From Acidobacteria bacterium UBA2990 (GTDB lineage Bacteria; Acidobacteriota; Vicinamibacteria; Vicinamibacterales; UBA8438), in NCBI GenBank assembly GCA_002347025.1, contig DEAE01000010.1:62001-126000 (forward strand): 64,000 nt of DNA, given 5' to 3'. Shown here one piece after another: positions 17,306-26,302 of the stretch. Under the pieces are notes generated by a model. It was not told the DNA's origin. It worked only from the letters and a program-made list of their open reading frames with translations, and searched no databases. A program made the position numbers and the translations under genes. Within the stretch, counting starts at the first letter, position 1. Each line of letters begins with the position of its first letter.

Positions 17306-18960
17306 TGCATAGAGAGGTTCTTGAAGTAGATGTATTGGTGGTCGGTGCCGGCCCGGCTGGGCTGTCTGCAGCGATCCGGGTGGCAGAGTCGTCGCGGCGC
17401 GCGGGTGGAGAACCACTTGCCGTGGCGGTTATTGAAAAATCGAGGCAGAGCGGCTCCCATATTCTGTCTGGTGCAGTGCTTGATATATCAGGTTTGGATG
17501 AGTTGTTACCTGACTGGAAGGCTCGCGGGGCACCTGTCGACACTTTGGTGAGTAGCGACAAAATTTACTATCTCACCAGCCGGTCAAAGCTGCGGTTTCC
17601 CTTTAATGGTCCACTCAACAATCACGGGAATTATGTTATTTCTCTGAGTCGGTTTGTCAGGTGGCTGACCGGGCAGGCTGAGGCAGAGGGTGTCGATGTC
17701 TTCACAGGTTTTGGTGGGAGTGAGATCCTCTACGATGGGGAACGTGTAGTTGGTGTGCGTACTGGCGACCGTGGTGTTGATAAACAGGGGGTTGAGAAGT
17801 CCAACTTTGAGCCAGGCGTCGATATAAGGGCAGCAGTTACGATCTTCGCTGACGGAGTGCGTGGGAACCTTACGAAGACCTTGGTCAAGGACTTGGTGCT
17901 TGAAGGGCCTCAACCTCAGACCTATGCTCTGGGAATTAAGGAATTATGGGAATTACCACCAGGCAAGGTGATTCCTGGGCATGTGATTCACACGCTGGGC
18001 TATCCGTTGCGGAACGAGGAATTTGGAGGAGGGTTTGTTTACACCCTACCCGAAGGACGGATCTCGGTTGGGCTTGTTGTGGGTCTCGACTACCGTGACC
18101 CCCGCTTTGATCCGCATATGGCATTTCAGCGATTTAAGCAGCACCCAGCCATTGCTTCCTTGCTAGCTGGAGGACGGATGCTTCGATATGGGGCAAAAGC
18201 GCTGCCAGAGGGTGGCTGGTATGCTCTTCCGCGCTGCCATGTTGCTGGAGGCCTGATTGTGGGCGACGCAGCTGGGTTTTTGAACTCGATGCGGCTCAAA
18301 GGTATCCATCTCGCAATGAAGAGCGGTATCTGTGCCGGAGACACCGCCGTCGAGGCAATTCGCTCCAGTGATGTGTCTGCATCCAAGCTTGCAGCATTTC
18401 AAAAACGAATCATCGCTGGTAGTGTGCGCCGTGAGCTATATCCCGTGCGGAACGTTCATCAGGCGTTCGGTCGCGGCTTGCTGGCAGGACTAGCTTTCTC
18501 GGCTTGGTCTATGGTGACAGGTGGTTGGTGTTTTAAGAGGATGCTGCCCAACGAAGTTGGGCATGCAAGGATGGCTAGTATCTCTCGATACTACGGAACC
18601 GAGCCTCAGGATATCAGGGTTAGTAGCAATGCTGTGACTGTTGATCGCACCCTAACTTTCGACAAGCTGACTAATGTGCATTACTCCGGTACTCGTCATG
18701 ATGAGGACCAGCCGGTTCACCTTCTTGTGAAGGACACTGATCTGTGCCGTTCTCGGTGCCGAGAACTTTACGGTAATCCCTGCATCCATTTTTGTCCGGC
18801 GCATGTTTATGAAATGGTGGATGATGGGCATGGGCCTCGATTGCAGATCAATGCATCGAACTGTGTGCATTGTAAGACTTGCGATATTGTTGATCCCTTT
18901 CAGGTTATTGATTGGGTGCCGCCTGAAGGTGGGGGTGGTCCGGAGTATGAAGGGATGTGA
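17302..18960 (+). CDS. ETF:quinone oxidoreductase
   Basis: A membrane-associated flavo-iron-sulfur protein that oxidises reduced ETF and reduces quinone. The FAD dinucleotide fold is [20 protein letters not shown] at residues about 9-28, HILSGAVLD follows, and [12 protein letters not shown] is the second FAD motif. The C-terminal ferredoxin-like domain has [18 protein letters not shown] and [19 protein letters not shown], giving the single 4Fe-4S cluster of this family. Length 552 is normal. In this organism the quinone is presumably menaquinone, made by the operon at the window start. It overlaps etfA upstream and the acyltransferase gene downstream. Confidence 0.93.
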   Translation: MMHREVLEVDVLVVGAGPAGLSAAIRVAESSRRAGGEPLAVAVIEKSRQSGSHILSGAVLDISGLDELLPDWKARGAPVDTLVSSDKIYYLTSRSKLRFPFNGPLNNHGNYVISLSRFVRWLTGQAEAEGVDVFTGFGGSEILYDGERVVGVRTGDRGVDKQGVEKSNFEPGVDIRAAVTIFADGVRGNLTKTLVKDLVLEGPQPQTYALGIKELWELPPGKVIPGHVIHTLGYPLRNEEFGGGFVYTLPEGRISVGLVVGLDYRDPRFDPHMAFQRFKQHPAIASLLAGGRMLRYGAKALPEGGWYALPRCHVAGGLIVGDAAGFLNSMRLKGIHLAMKSGICAGDTAVEAIRSSDVSASKLAAFQKRIIAGSVRRELYPVRNVHQAFGRGLLAGLAFSAWSMVTGGWCFKRMLPNEVGHARMASISRYYGTEPQDIRVSSNAVTVDRTLTFDKLTNVHYSGTRHDEDQPVHLLVKDTDLCRSRCRELYGNPCIHFCPAHVYEMVDDGHGPRLQINASNCVHCKTCDIVDPFQVIDWVPPEGGGGPEYEGM

Positions 18961-19690
18961 TGCACCAGGATCGGATTCCATCCCACATGCTGATAAGGTG
19001 AGAACCACAGCTGACAAGATGGTGTTGACGCGAGGGCAGGTCGTTCGGGCAGCAATTATTGCTGGAGTGGGAGCGCCATTGATTCGGACTCTTGGCCACA
19101 CCATGCGATGGTATGTAGATGGCCTTGAGCATCATGAAGCTATTTTGGCACGTGGGCGTCAACCGATTTTTGCTTTTTGGCATGGCCGAATTCTCGCGGC
19201 AACCTATTACTGGAGGAACCGTGGCATCGTCGTTATGACGAGCCAGAATTTCGATGGTGAATGGATTGCTCAGATCATCAAGCGGTTTGGCTATGGTACG
19301 GCACGTGGTTCTACATCACGGGGTGCTAAGAGGGCACTCATTCAGCTGAGGCGGGAGGTGAAAGCTGGCCGACCGGTGGCATTCACCGTAGACGGTCCAC
19401 GCGGCCCTGCTAGGAGAGTGCAGCCTGGGGCGGTTTGGCTTGCTGGGGTGACGGGTAACCCCATTCTGCCATTTCACATCGAGGCGGACCACTATTGGTC
19501 AGCTGATAGTTGGGACCGTACCCAGATACCACGTCCGTTCAGCCACAATTACATTGCGATTGGGGCACCTTTTGAAGTGCCTGATCCTTCTCGTGATGGG
19601 GTGCTTGCTAAGTATCAGATAGCGCTTGAACAGGAATTATCCAAGTTGGCTAACCGTGCTGCAGAGTGGTCAACTTCACATGATGGATAG
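18947..19690 (+). CDS. DUF374 lysophospholipid acyltransferase-family protein
   Basis: The protein carries the LPLAT-like core FAFWHGRILAATYYWRNRG, DGEWIAQIIKRFGYGTARGS, VAFTVDGPRGPARRVQPGAV and LAGVTGNPILPFHI, which matches the DUF374 branch related to lipid A acyltransferases. It likely transfers acyl chains at the inner membrane, perhaps to a lipid A precursor, but the substrate is not readable. ATG 18947 overlaps the end of the ETF-quinone oxidoreductase gene by 14 bases and has GGAG just ahead; ATG 19019 is an alternative that would shorten the protein by 24 residues. The frame open further upstream inside the oxidoreductase gene is not used. Confidence 0.8.
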   Translation: MKGCDAPGSDSIPHADKVRTTADKMVLTRGQVVRAAIIAGVGAPLIRTLGHTMRWYVDGLEHHEAILARGRQPIFAFWHGRILAATYYWRNRGIVVMTSQNFDGEWIAQIIKRFGYGTARGSTSRGAKRALIQLRREVKAGRPVAFTVDGPRGPARRVQPGAVWLAGVTGNPILPFHIEADHYWSADSWDRTQIPRPFSHNYIAIGAPFEVPDPSRDGVLAKYQIALEQELSKLANRAAEWSTSHDG

Positions 19691-19728
19691 GCCAAGTCTT
19701 GGGGAATCGAGGCTGAGGGTATATTGCG

Positions 19729-20754
19729 ATGCGTCTCATTGGAAGTGATCGATTTGGCGATCACCAACCGCCAAATGGACATCCGGAGAGACCGGCTCGA
19801 TCCCGGGTCATGGCCGATGTCAGCCGCCGTTGGGTAGAGACTGGAGGTTTCCTGACAGCTCCCCGTATCGCAACGAGAGACGAGCTTTTTAGGGTGCATT
19901 CATTGACCTATGTAGACCAAGTGGCTGGAACAGCTGGTAAGCGCGTCCAACTCGATCAGGACACTTTCACATCATCTAGTTCCTATGGTATCGCCCGGTT
20001 AGCTGCTGGGGCTGCCATTGGTGCGGTTGAGTTTACGGTGGCAGAGCAAGCTCCGTCTATGGCGTTGGTCCGGCCTCCTGGGCACCATGCAGAGGCTGAC
20101 CGAGCTATGGGTTTCTGTTTATTCAACAACGTTGCTGTAGCAGCTGCTTCAGCTCGAGTGGCTGGATTGGAACGTGTGGCTATTGTCGATTACGATGTTC
20201 ACCATGGAAATGGGACGCAGTGGATGTTTTACGACGATCCAACAGTGCTATATGTCTCGTTGCATCAATTTCCGTTTTATCCTGGGACGGGTGCGGTGAA
20301 TGAGGTAGGAAGCGCCGGAGGACGAGGTTTTACTCTTAATATTCCGCTTGAAGCCGGTTCTGGCGATGCCGATTACGATCTAGTTATGAGGGAATTGGTC
20401 GCCCCAGTCGTCACAGCTTTTCACCCGAAATTGATTCTTTTGTCTGCCGGATATGATGCCCACATTCGCGATCCGCTTGGAGGGATGGAACTGTCGACTG
20501 AGGGATACTCGGTGATGACTTCACACATTCAGCGGCTAGCAGCAAGTTGTTGCTCTGGCATGCTCGCAGTGGTCACCGAAGGGGGATATGACATTCAAGC
20601 CCTCGAGTCTTGTCTGGATTCCACACTATTACAGCTCGCCGGTGGACCAACGCCGATGGGACGGCCCATTCGAGGAGATACTCGTCGGGCTGAGGCTGTA
20701 ATTCCTATGGTCAGACGCGAACTTGGCCAGTACTGGCCGGGTGTGTTGGGTTGA
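19729..20754 (+). CDS. Histone deacetylase-family protein
   Basis: A zinc-dependent deacetylase of the HDAC/acetoin-utilisation/acetylpolyamine amidohydrolase superfamily. Zinc and catalytic residues are visible in RPPGHHAEADRAMGFC, VDYDVHHGNGTQWMFY and LSAGYDAHIRDPLGGM, with TEGGYDIQAL near the end. Length 341 is normal. In bacteria such proteins act on acetylated lysines or polyamines; the target cannot be told here. It starts 38 bases after the acyltransferase gene. Confidence 0.88.
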   Translation: MRLIGSDRFGDHQPPNGHPERPARSRVMADVSRRWVETGGFLTAPRIATRDELFRVHSLTYVDQVAGTAGKRVQLDQDTFTSSSSYGIARLAAGAAIGAVEFTVAEQAPSMALVRPPGHHAEADRAMGFCLFNNVAVAAASARVAGLERVAIVDYDVHHGNGTQWMFYDDPTVLYVSLHQFPFYPGTGAVNEVGSAGGRGFTLNIPLEAGSGDADYDLVMRELVAPVVTAFHPKLILLSAGYDAHIRDPLGGMELSTEGYSVMTSHIQRLAASCCSGMLAVVTEGGYDIQALESCLDSTLLQLAGGPTPMGRPIRGDTRRAEAVIPMVRRELGQYWPGVLG

Positions 20755-20861
20755 TGGTGTCCGGTCAGTGTTTAGGCTGGTAGCGGGCGTCGTTTAGCGC
20801 TGTACCGAACGTGTGAAGGCTGCCAGGCGGAAGGTCCTCTAGTAGAGGGTACTAAATCGCT

Positions 20862-20870
20862 TGGTATAAT
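20862..20870 (+). promoter_or_regulatory. Extended -10 promoter before leuS
   Basis: TGGTATAAT is a full extended -10 element (TGnTATAAT). No good -35 box is seen at 17 bases, as is common for extended -10 promoters. It would start a transcript near 20877 with a leader of about 47 bases before the GTG of leuS and could serve leuS-lptE-holA. Confidence 0.6.
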
Positions 20871-20923
20871 TGCTTGGCGCCGTCTGTGTTTCCTGAGCTT
20901 ATTCTTAGCCGATCTTAACTATC

Positions 20924-23467
20924 GTGTCAGACTACGATCCGCAGGCAATCGAAGCGAAATGGCAGAAACGCTGGTCCGATGAGCGTGCCTTTGAGGTTAG
21001 TGAGGATCCGGACCGGCCCAAATATTATTGCCTGGTAATGTTCGCTTACCCGTCCGGGCACGCCCATGTTGGTCATGTGCGAAATTACATGATAGGAGAC
21101 GTAATTTCGCGAATGAAGCGCATGCGCGGTTTCAATGTGCTACATCCTTTCGGATGGGATGCTTTCGGACTTCCAGCCGAAAACGCGGCTATCAAGAATC
21201 GTACCCATCCAGAAGCCTGGACGCTGGACAACATAGCCCACATGAAAGGGCAGTTGGAGCGACTGGGTATCAGCTATGCCTGGGACCGAGAGTTTGCTAC
21301 CTGTGAGTCTAGCTACTACAAATGGAATCAGTGGCTATTTCTCAAGATGTTCGAGCGGGACTTGGCCTACCGCCGTCGTTCTACAGTCAACTGGTGTCCG
21401 AGTTGTACGACAGTGCTTGCCAACGAACAAGTTATCGACGGAGTTTGTTGGAGATGTAGCGCTGCGGTTCAATCCCGTGATCTAGAGCAGTGGTTTCTAC
21501 GAATTACGCGTTACGCTGACGGGTTGCTGGATGGCATGGATCGACTCGGCGAGTGGCCAGCCAAAGTGCTGACGATGCAACGCAATTGGGTAGGAAGGTC
21601 TGAGGGCGCCCGAGTGCGGTTTGCCGTCCCAATGCATAGCGGTGTCTCGGGGGAAATTGAAGTTTTCACGACTCGTATCGATACTATCTTTGGTGCGACC
21701 TGTGTCTTGTTAGCGCCAGAGCACTCCCTGATCGATCATTTGTTGACAGAGGGGAACCCTTCAGAAAAGCTCAGCCAAAAAATTAGAGAATTTCGCGCGT
21801 TGGACCGGACCGATCGGATGACGGGAGCGGTTGAGAAGGAAGGTTTTGCCACTGGTCTATCTTGCCTGAACCCGTTTACGGGAAAACTGATACCTGTGTG
21901 GGTGGCCAATTTTGTTCTCGCTGAATATGGAACTGGGGCGGTGATGGCTGTGCCGGCTCACGACCAGCGTGATTTTGAGTTTGCCAAGAAGTATGACTTG
22001 CCAATTAAGGTCGTAGTACGGCCGAAGGCCAGAGAAGGTGAATCGATTGAGGAAGTCCCTCTTGATGAAGCCTACACTGGACCGGGATCATTGGTGAATT
22101 CTGGAGAATTTACGGGACTTTCGACTGAGGATGCTGCAAACAAGCTAACTCAGGAAGCCGAATCGCGGAGGGTGGGGCAGTCGACGGTTCAGTATAGGCT
22201 GAAAGATTGGGGGATTTCTCGTCAGCGGTACTGGGGGACTCCCATTCCAATCATTCATTGCGATGCGTGTGGGCTACAACCTGTACCCTACGAAGAGCTC
22301 CCGGTTGAATTACCCAAAGTCGTGGAGTTTAGTGGGCAAGGAGACTCTCCACTAGCGCAGATTGAGGAGTTTCTAAATACCACCTGCCCGTCGTGTAAAG
22401 GACCGGCTCGGCGGGAGACCGACACGATGGATACGTTTGTCGACTCCTCCTGGTATTTTTACCGTTACTGTGATCCCTCTAACGACCAGCAGCCCTTTGA
22501 TCCAGATACTGTCGGCTATTGGGGTCCTGTTGACTTCTATATTGGTGGAGTTGAGCATGCCATCCTCCATCTGATTTACTCTCGTTTCTTTTGCCGGGTC
22601 TTTAAGGACCTCGGGTTGGTAGATCACGATGAGCCGTTTACCCGCTTGTTGACTCAGGGTATGGTTCTCCGAAACGGCGCCGTGATGTCGAAGTCAAAAG
22701 GGAACGTCGTTGACCCCGACCAGATGATCGAGCGTTACGGAGCCGATGCTCTACGGCTTTATGAGATGTTTGTGGCGCCACCTGAGAAGGAAATTGAGTG
22801 GACCGATTCAGGGCTTGAGGGCAGTTTCCGGTTCTTGACAAGGGTGTGGCGTCTTGTTACCGGTCTGTGTGACCTGGTGGTTGACCTTCCGGAGGATGCT
22901 CTTGGTAGGCAGTTTGACGATGTCCATCGAGCGCTCCGTCGTAAAACCCATGAGTCCATTAAACGAGTGTCCGCGGACTTGGATCCTCGGGCGCATCTAA
23001 ATACTGCCATATCGGCTTTGATGGAGCTGGTTAATGTGGTTTACGGATTTTGTGAGAAGCAAGACCTTGTTCTGCACACGTCTGGTGAGGTTCGGTCGTC
23101 TCAGTTGGCAACCATCGAGACCCGTGCGGTGCTTCGCGAGGCTCTTGAGGTGTTGGTGCTGATGTTGTCCCCATTTGCCCCACACTTGTGTGAAGAGCTG
23201 TGGGAGCGGATGGGCCACACGGCAGGTGTTGGTCAGCAGGATTGGCCAACTTCCGACGACTCCGTAGCACAGGCCGACGAAATCGTGATACCGGTACAGG
23301 TGAATGGCAAACTTAGAGGGCGGTTGACTGTGCCAGCCGATGTTTCTGAAGAGGTTTTACAAGAGGCTGCTCTGACTGAGGAGACGGTTCGAGCGCATAC
23401 GGCGAACAAGACAATTCTCCGGGTGGTTGTTGTGAAGCGGAAACTGGTGAATATTGTGGTTCGGTGA
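20924..23467 (+). CDS. leuS: Leucyl-tRNA synthetase
   Basis: Class I aminoacyl-tRNA synthetase, 847 residues. The HIGH-type motif is [10 protein letters not shown] near residue 46 and the KMSKS motif is [12 protein letters not shown] near 588. A zinc-type cysteine set (CPSC ... CWRC) lies near 160-180, and the editing domain has [14 protein letters not shown] and the aspartate in [12 protein letters not shown]. Start codon is GTG. It is followed by lptE and holA, the same order as in many proteobacteria. Confidence 0.97.
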   Translation: MSDYDPQAIEAKWQKRWSDERAFEVSEDPDRPKYYCLVMFAYPSGHAHVGHVRNYMIGDVISRMKRMRGFNVLHPFGWDAFGLPAENAAIKNRTHPEAWTLDNIAHMKGQLERLGISYAWDREFATCESSYYKWNQWLFLKMFERDLAYRRRSTVNWCPSCTTVLANEQVIDGVCWRCSAAVQSRDLEQWFLRITRYADGLLDGMDRLGEWPAKVLTMQRNWVGRSEGARVRFAVPMHSGVSGEIEVFTTRIDTIFGATCVLLAPEHSLIDHLLTEGNPSEKLSQKIREFRALDRTDRMTGAVEKEGFATGLSCLNPFTGKLIPVWVANFVLAEYGTGAVMAVPAHDQRDFEFAKKYDLPIKVVVRPKAREGESIEEVPLDEAYTGPGSLVNSGEFTGLSTEDAANKLTQEAESRRVGQSTVQYRLKDWGISRQRYWGTPIPIIHCDACGLQPVPYEELPVELPKVVEFSGQGDSPLAQIEEFLNTTCPSCKGPARRETDTMDTFVDSSWYFYRYCDPSNDQQPFDPDTVGYWGPVDFYIGGVEHAILHLIYSRFFCRVFKDLGLVDHDEPFTRLLTQGMVLRNGAVMSKSKGNVVDPDQMIERYGADALRLYEMFVAPPEKEIEWTDSGLEGSFRFLTRVWRLVTGLCDLVVDLPEDALGRQFDDVHRALRRKTHESIKRVSADLDPRAHLNTAISALMELVNVVYGFCEKQDLVLHTSGEVRSSQLATIETRAVLREALEVLVLMLSPFAPHLCEELWERMGHTAGVGQQDWPTSDDSVAQADEIVIPVQVNGKLRGRLTVPADVSEEVLQEAALTEETVRAHTANKTILRVVVVKRKLVNIVVR

Positions 23468-23535
23468 TGGGCGTCGGCGGTGGAACTCATAATAAGTTGT
23501 CTGGTGAGTGACCTGAATCGAGCTCAAAATTCTTA

Positions 23536-24087
23536 ATGAGTGAAGAAAAGATGAGACTGCTAACATCCGTATGTCTGTTCTTGGTGGCGGTAGTAACCAG
23601 TGGATGTGGCTACACCTTGGCAGGGCAGGGGTCGTTCCTGCCTGAATATGTAGAGACGATCGGGGTTCCTCTATTTGGGAATGAGACCACAGTTTTTGAA
23701 GTTGAGCAAATGTTGACTCAACAGGTACGATCGGAGTTTATTGGTCGAGGTCAATACCGGGTGACTCCTGCCGACACAGGAGTAGATGCCTTGCTCACTG
23801 GCACGATTAACGGGATTACGATCACACCCGCGACGTTTTCCGCTGGACAGCAAGCGTCAAGGTATGTGTTTTCCGTGACTGCAGCCATTGAATTTCGTGA
23901 TGTTTCCACCAACGAAATCCTCTGGGAAAATCCAGCTCTAACGTTTAGCGATGAATATGATGTTGCTACGGGAAGTGGAGGTGAGATCGATGTCGCGCTC
24001 TTTTTCGGGCAGCAATCAAACACGATTGAGAGAATCGCTGGGGACTTCGCTGAAACAGTCGTGAGTTCTATTCTAGAGGCATTCTAG
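23536..24087 (+). CDS. lptE: LPS-assembly lipoprotein LptE
   Basis: A lipoprotein that plugs LptD in the outer membrane and helps insert lipopolysaccharide. It has a signal peptide ending in a lipobox (VTSGCGYTLAG) with the lipidated Cys near residue 24, and the family opening CGYTLAGQGSFLPEYVETIGV followed by FEVEQMLTQQVRSEFIGRG; both are given here only in part. Length 183 is usual. The leuS-lptE-holA order supports the call. ATG 23536 and ATG 23551 are both possible starts. Confidence 0.85.
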   Translation: MSEEKMRLLTSVCLFLVAVVTSGCGYTLAGQGSFLPEYVETIGVPLFGNETTVFEVEQMLTQQVRSEFIGRGQYRVTPADTGVDALLTGTINGITITPATFSAGQQASRYVFSVTAAIEFRDVSTNEILWENPALTFSDEYDVATGSGGEIDVALFFGQQSNTIERIAGDFAETVVSSILEAF

Positions 24088-24168
24088 CCGGGAGGCTGCG
24101 GATGTGTTCTAAGCTGCCAGATAGGTTCTGCTCGAGAGTGTTTCCCGACGTTCAGGGCGGACTCTAGA

Positions 24169-25134
24169 ATGTCTTCTTCCTTAACCCCAGATGCAGCCCT
24201 GAAACAAATTTCCACTGGTGACCTAGCTCCCGTCTACCTGATTCTTGGAGACGATGATCAGGAAAAATCAGAGATGGCGGAAGCGTTTGAACAGGCTATA
24301 GACGAAGGATTGCGTGCGTTTAATGTCGATCGGCTAGATGGCAGTGAGGTGACTATATGGCGAATTCTAGAGTCGGCGCAAGCGTCCCCGATGATGGTTC
24401 CACGCCGCGTGGTGGTGGTCTATCGGTTGGAACGTTGTTTAATGCCTGCGCGTGAGGGCAAGGTAGCCGATGTTGAGCGAGAGGCGTTCGGGGCCTATCT
24501 TGACGCTCCATATTCACATGTCACTCTGGTCTTGGTGGCCGGTAACTTGGACAAGCGAACCAATCTTGTGAAGCACCTGTACAAAGCGGCGACGGTCGTG
24601 AATTGTGAGGTCATTAAAGACTTGAAAGATGCTGAGCGGTGGATTGAGCGTCGGGTAAGTGCGGAGGGACTGTCAATTGACGGGGAAGCGGCTCGTTTGA
24701 TGGCTGCTGTCGGTGGGCCGAATCTTGCACGGTTGCGGGGTGATGTAGAGCGTCTGCTTATTTATGCTGCTAATCAACAAAATATCGGTGTGGACGAAGT
24801 CAGATCCACAATGGGTTCGGCAGTTGCCCATGATCATTGGGCACTCACGAACGCCATCTTACGCAATCAGGTCGAAAAAGCGCTGAAAGCGTTGTCGTTG
24901 ATGTTGGCAGATGGAGCAATTCCTGTCGTGGTGCTTGGGCAGCTTAGGTGGATGGTGGGGGCGAAGAAAAGTAGGTTTCAGTCGGCCGTCTTTCCGCCCG
25001 GAAGAATTCCGAGCGCAGTTGAAGCGATCTTTCGGACGGATCTGGCCTTGAAGCGTTCAGCTGGCGATCCTGAGGTGCTACTTGAGCGGCTTGTGATGGA
25101 TCTATGTGGTGTGAATGTTGAGCAGACTAGCTAA
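24169..25134 (+). CDS. holA: DNA polymerase III, delta subunit
   Basis: HolA opens the sliding clamp as part of the clamp loader. The protein has the family's N-terminal PVYLILGDDDQEKSEMAEAF, the segment PMMVPRRVVVVYRLE, GGPNLARLRGDVERLLIYA in the middle and a helical C-terminal part with VVVLGQLRWMVGAKK. It lacks a functional P-loop, as usual for delta. Length 321 is normal. It ends the leuS operon and faces rpsT on the other strand about 100 bases away. Confidence 0.88.
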   Translation: MSSSLTPDAALKQISTGDLAPVYLILGDDDQEKSEMAEAFEQAIDEGLRAFNVDRLDGSEVTIWRILESAQASPMMVPRRVVVVYRLERCLMPAREGKVADVEREAFGAYLDAPYSHVTLVLVAGNLDKRTNLVKHLYKAATVVNCEVIKDLKDAERWIERRVSAEGLSIDGEAARLMAAVGGPNLARLRGDVERLLIYAANQQNIGVDEVRSTMGSAVAHDHWALTNAILRNQVEKALKALSLMLADGAIPVVVLGQLRWMVGAKKSRFQSAVFPPGRIPSAVEAIFRTDLALKRSAGDPEVLLERLVMDLCGVNVEQTS

Positions 25135-25236
25135 TTTGAGTGTTTTGACCCTTGCCAGATACGTGGATCGGTGAATGACCGTGGTCGACGGTTCCCAATT
25201 GGCAAAACAGGATCGGGCGGCTTGGTTTTGGTGGTT

Positions 25237-25506
25237 CTAGCTGGCCGTTTGGCTGGCTAGGCGTTTCGCGAGTCTAGATTTGTAGCGGGCAGCAGCGTTG
25301 TCATGGATGACACCTTTGGCTGACATCTTGTCAATTAGGGAAACAGTGCTAGCTAACAATGATTTAGCTTCGTCCAGGTTGCCCTGATCAATCGTCGACC
25401 GGAGTGTTTTAAGGACTCGCCTTAGGCGGGTTCGTAACCCGCGGTTGCGTTCTCGCCTGACAAGATCCTGGCGATGCGCTTTCAAAGTGTGCTTGTGATT
25501 GGCCAA
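25237..25506 (-). CDS. rpsT: Ribosomal protein bS20
   Basis: A small basic helical protein (89 residues) opening ANHKHTLKAHRQ and ending KSRLAKRLASQ, typical of S20. The start codon is TTG. In Escherichia coli rpsT also starts with UUG, and the weak start is tied to autoregulation of S20 synthesis; the same may hold here. It is a single gene with its own extended -10 promoter just upstream. Confidence 0.93.
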   Translation of the reverse strand: MANHKHTLKAHRQDLVRRERNRGLRTRLRRVLKTLRSTIDQGNLDEAKSLLASTVSLIDKMSAKGVIHDNAAARYKSRLAKRLASQTAS

Positions 25507-25553
25507 AGCGCGCTTATTCCTTTCGATGCTTCAATGAAAAGCTCAAGCCGGAG

Positions 25554-25562
25554 ATTATACCA
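25554..25562 (-). promoter_or_regulatory. Extended -10 promoter of rpsT
   Basis: On the minus strand this reads TGGTATAAT, an exact extended -10 element identical to the one before leuS. Transcription would start near 25547, giving a leader of about 40 bases before the TTG start of rpsT, long enough for a regulatory structure. Confidence 0.55.
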
Positions 25563-25573
25563 CCACTAGTGGC

Positions 25574-26002
25574 TTAGTGTCCCTTCATCCGACGTAGTAT
25601 TCGCCGTTGGCGTTTGTCCGGAGCCTTGGTTGCCGATCGGCGTCCTTGGTAAAGGCCCATCACCCGGGCGGCCACTTTATCGAGCTGGTACGATTCTCGC
25701 TCAGCATCGGTTACTGGAGGGGTGATATCTTCATAGAGTGTGCGGGCCTCGGGCTTTGGCATGTGCTGACTGGCTAGGTTACGCACCACTATTAGTTGTT
25801 TACGGCCGTACGGTCGTGTTATGGACAGGCGGTCAGCTGGTTGTATAGACCGATTCGGCTTGCATCGTTCACTGTTTACCTCAACTTTTCCGCTGCGGCA
25901 GGCCTTCTGAGCCTCAGAGCGAGTTTTGAACAGACAGGCGACATCTAACCAGACATCGAGCCGAACCCGCTCCACATTACCGCTATTCGTAGGTTGTCTC
26001 AC
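25574..26002 (-). CDS. S4-domain RNA-binding protein (Hsp15-like)
   Basis: The N-terminal half is an S4 domain: RLDVWLDVACLFKTRSEAQK, then CRSGKVEVNSERCKPNRSI and LSITRPYGRKQLIVV. The layout matches the Hsp15/HslR family that rescues stalled 50S-peptidyl-tRNA complexes after heat shock. The C-terminal tail is strongly basic (RRSATKAPDKRQRRILRRMK). Length 142 is typical. The exact role is inferred from family only. It lies upstream of the rpsT promoter on the same strand. Confidence 0.8.
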   Translation of the reverse strand: MRQPTNSGNVERVRLDVWLDVACLFKTRSEAQKACRSGKVEVNSERCKPNRSIQPADRLSITRPYGRKQLIVVRNLASQHMPKPEARTLYEDITPPVTDAERESYQLDKVAARVMGLYQGRRSATKAPDKRQRRILRRMKGH

Positions 26003-26302
26003 CTAATCTCGCGTTCGTGACTAAGATGGTTCTATTGTACAAGCTCAAAAGAAGAGTTGAACTCGTGACTGTTGAGTCCTGAAGTGTCAAGCAAAGTGTC
26101 CACTATGACGCTGAAGGAGAATCTATACGCAATCAAGACACTGGTCAATCTGCAGGCGGTCACCTTGGCGATCTCGGTGTGTTTGGTAACATGCAGTGAA
26201 GAGCGTTCCGCGTTTACCGTTATATGTGGCAGTACTCACCAAGTTTTGGTCAGCCTAATGCGATTTACTAAGCTGAAAAATCCCTCTTAGTCGATTCTCG
26301 GC
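26003..26302. other. Intergenic stretch without a supported gene
   Basis: About 300 bases between the S4-domain gene and the alaS 3' end. One plus-strand frame of 72 codons (26072-26290) is present but has no ribosome binding site and no recognisable sequence. I see no RNA gene or clear terminator. Confidence 0.5.

Noticed and set aside
26072..26290. 72-codon plus-strand frame between the S4 gene and alaS
   Set aside because: No ribosome site, no similarity that I can name, and unremarkable codon pattern.
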